A stretch of 64,000 bases of DNA from Pararhodobacter zhoushanensis (lineage in GTDB: Bacteria > Pseudomonadota > Alphaproteobacteria > Rhodobacterales > Rhodobacteraceae). The notes beneath the pieces were generated by a model that made no database searches, was not told the DNA's origin, and saw nothing but the letters and a program-made list of their open reading frames with translations. The stretch spans positions 62,001 to 126,000 of the forward strand of contig NZ_REEZ01000001.1 in NCBI RefSeq assembly GCF_003990445.1, given 5' to 3'. Shown here one piece after another: positions 62,091 through 64,000 of this stretch. Numbering within the stretch: the stretch's first letter is position 1; every line of letters starts with the position of its first letter. A program made the translations under genes and the position numbers.

Positions 62091-62807
62091 ATGAGCCAGA
62101 ACCCTGACACACCCGAATCAACCGCCGCCCCTGAGGCCCCGATTGCGCTGATCACCGGCGCGTCGCGCGGTCTGGGCGCAGCTCTCGCCGAGGCGCTGGG
62201 GGCGCGCGGCTGGCATATCGTCGCCCTCGCCCGCACCACCGGCGCGCTCGAAGAGCTGGACGACCGCATCAAGGCCAAGGGCGGCAGTGCCACGCTTGTG
62301 CCCGTCGACATCACCAATGACGACGCGATGCGCCAGATCTGCCTGTCGATCTACGAGCGCTGGGGCAAGGTCGATCTGTGGGCGCATTGCGCCGTCCATG
62401 TCCCGCCGCTGTCGCCCGCCGGGCATGTCGCGGCAAAGGATTGGGACAAGACGATCAACGTCACCGTCCGGGCCACCGGCGCGCTAATCCCGCTGATCGA
62501 GCCGCTTTTGCGTCCCAGCCCACGTGGCACGGCGCTGTTCTTTGACGATCCCAGCTGGCATGACGGCGACGGCGTTACCAAGTTTTTCGCCGCCTATGGC
62601 GCCTCAAAGGCCGCGCAGATCGCCTTTGCCCGCGCATGGGCCGCTGAGAACGCCGGTCTGGCCGCCAAAGGTGCGCCGCGCGTGATCATCGACACGCCAG
62701 CGCCGATGCCCACCGCCACCCGCGCCCGGTTTTTCCCTGGCGAGGATACCAGCGCGCTGACGCCTTGCGCGGCTGAAGCCGAGCGTATCCTCTCGATATT
62801 GGGCTAA
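62091..62807 (+). CDS. Short-chain dehydrogenase/reductase
   Basis: A 238-residue SDR with cofactor loop TGASRGLGAA. The NAG tripeptide is replaced by CAVH (AHCAVHVPP), and the Ser is in FFDDPSWHDGD rather than the usual ISS. YGASK supplies Tyr and Lys. Substrate unknown; this subgroup is common in Rhodobacteraceae. Ribosome site is weak; Met 62091 is the first codon consistent with the family start. It is divergent from bioY and ends at a strong bidirectional hairpin. Confidence 0.85.
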   Translation: MSQNPDTPESTAAPEAPIALITGASRGLGAALAEALGARGWHIVALARTTGALEELDDRIKAKGGSATLVPVDITNDDAMRQICLSIYERWGKVDLWAHCAVHVPPLSPAGHVAAKDWDKTINVTVRATGALIPLIEPLLRPSPRGTALFFDDPSWHDGDGVTKFFAAYGASKAAQIAFARAWAAENAGLAAKGAPRVIIDTPAPMPTATRARFFPGEDTSALTPCAAEAERILSILG

Positions 62808-62826
62808 GCCCCTTATCTGCAAGCAA

Positions 62827-62852
62827 AAAGGCCGGGCAATCGCCCGGCCTTT
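62827..62852. terminator. Bidirectional terminator between SDR and PPC-like genes
   Basis: AAAGGCCGGGC (62827-62837) pairs with GCCCGGCCTTT (62842-62852) around AATC. An 11-bp perfect stem with A/T ends, serving both converging genes. Confidence 0.85.
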
Positions 62853-62870
62853 CGCATTGCTTTCCAGCGA

Positions 62871-63344
62871 TCAGCGCTCGCTGATATAGATCATCGTGTT
62901 GCGCACGCGCGAGCGGTTATAGGTCCCCGCCCAGATGTCATACTGGCCCGAACGCGGGTTCGAAAAGCGGATCAGCGGGTCAAGCCCGTTGTAGTCGTCG
63001 TTGCAGAACCAGGTGGCCGAGGGATCATTGATCAGCAACATCGTGTCGCCCGGCGCGCTGACATAAATGGTCAGCGGATACCCCCCGGCACGGTAGTGCA
63101 GGCGGAAATCGGGCGCATTGGCGAACCAGCCGCCCCCCGGGCAACCGCCGCTGCCGCCGAAATGATAATCCCCCCCGGCGCGCACCCGGACCGAGCGCGG
63201 ATCGGGCAGGAATCCTGCGTTCAGCGTGGCGCTGCCATAGGACGGTGCCAGCGAATAGTTTTGCGCCGTGGCCGTGGTAGCAATACCGCCCAGCGTCGTG
63301 GCGGCGATGGCCGCGGCAATAAACAGTTTGAAACGTTTGATCAT
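62871..63344 (-). CDS. Secreted PPC-like protein
   Basis: A 157-residue exported protein. The signal peptide ends ATTATAQ (~residue 28). The mature part resembles a small pre-peptidase C-terminal-type beta-sandwich: VRVRAGGDYHFGGSGGCPGG, YPLTIYVSAPGDTMLLINDP, WFCNDDYNGLDPLIRF and SGQYDIWAGTYNR. Two Cys could form a disulfide. Start at 63344 has GGAGG 5 bp upstream; the 26-codon upstream extension is rejected. No protease domain is attached, so the role is unknown, perhaps surface binding. Confidence 0.82.
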   Translation of the reverse strand: MIKRFKLFIAAAIAATTLGGIATTATAQNYSLAPSYGSATLNAGFLPDPRSVRVRAGGDYHFGGSGGCPGGGWFANAPDFRLHYRAGGYPLTIYVSAPGDTMLLINDPSATWFCNDDYNGLDPLIRFSNPRSGQYDIWAGTYNRSRVRNTMIYISER

Positions 63345-63637
63345 TTGATCCTCCAATCGCGTTAATTCTCTCCTGCCATGGTCCGGCGGCCCAATGATCA
63401 CAAAAGATCGCCAGCATCGCACAGACCCAGGAATGTCGCGATGCTGCCCGCAATTCCGTCACCTGTCCAGAATGTTTCCTGAACCTCCGGCCTTTGTCAG
63501 ATGTTGAAACAATTGGCGTAACTGCCGCAGCCATACGGGGTTTTCGGCAGGGCCTGCATCTGGTTAATTCAATGCGGCGAGCGTCCGACGGCCGCACCCT
63601 GCCCCATTCCAGCCTGCCAAACTGCAAAGGCCTCGTT

Positions 63638-64000
63638 ATGCGTGCCATCAGCTTTCTTGCCTTTGCGTCGTTTACCACGCTGATGCCCGCGCTGGTTGTT
63701 GCGTGGACCATGGGGGCGATGGCCCCCTTCTGGTTTCTGGCCGGCGACGCGTATCTCTATCTGGGCATCGGCGAGGCCTCGCAGGGACTGGCGATGAGCT
63801 TTGACGGCTTGCGCCCGACCAACGGGTTTCACCCGGCCTGGCAGGTCTGGGTACGCCTCGCCACCGCGTTGACCGGCGACCCACTGGGCGCGATGACCCT
63901 TGTGGCGTGGAGCGCCATTGTCTGCACATTGGGCGGCGTTCTGGCGCTGGGGGCGGCGATCCAGCGCTTCACCGGCTCTTGGCTGCTGGCGCTGCTGACG
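63638..64000 (+). CDS. GT-C-like membrane glycosyltransferase, N-terminal fragment
   Basis: The first 121 residues of a protein running past the window end, with no stop reached. It begins with a membrane helix (ISFLAFASFTTLMPALVVAW), then FLAGDAYLYLGIGEASQG with the acidic Asp and DGLRPTNGFHPAWQVWVRL. This is the first-loop pattern of polytopic GT-C glycosyltransferases, which take sugars from polyprenyl phosphates. The ATG lacks a strong ribosome site. It may be an acceptor-side enzyme for a lipid-linked sugar such as the arabinose donor upstream; this is inference. Confidence 0.7.
   Translation, partial: MRAISFLAFASFTTLMPALVVAWTMGAMAPFWFLAGDAYLYLGIGEASQGLAMSFDGLRPTNGFHPAWQVWVRLATALTGDPLGAMTLVAWSAIVCTLGGVLALGAAIQRFTGSWLLALLT

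Overview
The window is GC-rich, densely packed DNA of alphaproteobacterial type. The gene content fits a Rhodobacteraceae/Paracoccaceae-like (Rhodobacter-Roseobacter group) bacterium: 3-hydroxybutyrate dehydrogenase, a complete C-P lyase locus with DUF1045, an STAS-MlaE/MlaF/MlaD/PqiC-type transporter, and many 1-4 bp stop/start overlaps. The taxonomic placement is inference. No tRNA, rRNA, CRISPR array, insertion sequence or prophage was recognised.

Layout. 0-1.1 kb: tail of a flavin monooxygenase and a TSUP exporter. 1.1-4.6 kb: thiC-thiM-thiE behind a TPP riboswitch. 4.7-7.7 kb: gamma-glutamyltransferase and a lytic transglycosylase lipoprotein. 7.9-12.2 kb: a four-gene MCE lipid transporter. 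12.2-15.6 kb: a catabolic-looking operon (MFS, cupin, SDR, epimerase-like dehydrogenase). 16.0-29.5 kb: a phosphonate island with phnC-D-E-E, a hexapeptide transferase, a PhnM paralogue, the regulator phnF, phnGHIJKLN, a DUF1045 2H-phosphoesterase-like gene and phnM. 29.6-35.0 kb: 3-hydroxybutyrate dehydrogenase, a membrane protein, and a LysR-controlled quinone/electrophile-type operon (VOC dioxygenase, esterase, pirin). 35.0-37.8 kb: two serine beta-lactamase-fold hydrolases, one without its catalytic residues.

38.2-57.5 kb is the most unusual part, an envelope-glycan and natural-product region. It holds a 1317-residue multi-domain glycosyltransferase; a leftward operon (sulfotransferase, unknown protein, YPDV-repeat protein, RgpF-domain protein); and a divergent rightward operon. 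The rightward operon encodes a YPDV-repeat protein fused to an LpxL-like acyltransferase domain, then an acyl-CoA dehydrogenase, a stand-alone adenylating ligase, a carrier protein and a flavin-dependent halogenase. The last four match the pyrrolyl-carrier-protein logic of pyoluteorin and marine bromopyrrole pathways. I infer that a (halo)pyrrolyl or related acyl group is built on the carrier and may be passed to a surface glycan or lipid. A second sulfotransferase and a non-coding gap separate this from a decaprenylphosphoryl-arabinose-type cassette (HAD-UbiA fusion, GtrA, DprE1, DprE2).

57.5-64.0 kb: a frameshifted RCC1-repeat gene, a proline/alanine-rich anchored protein of unknown function, a Cys/Met-metabolism PLP enzyme, bioY, an SDR, a secreted PPC-like protein, and the start of a GT-C-like membrane protein that runs off the window.
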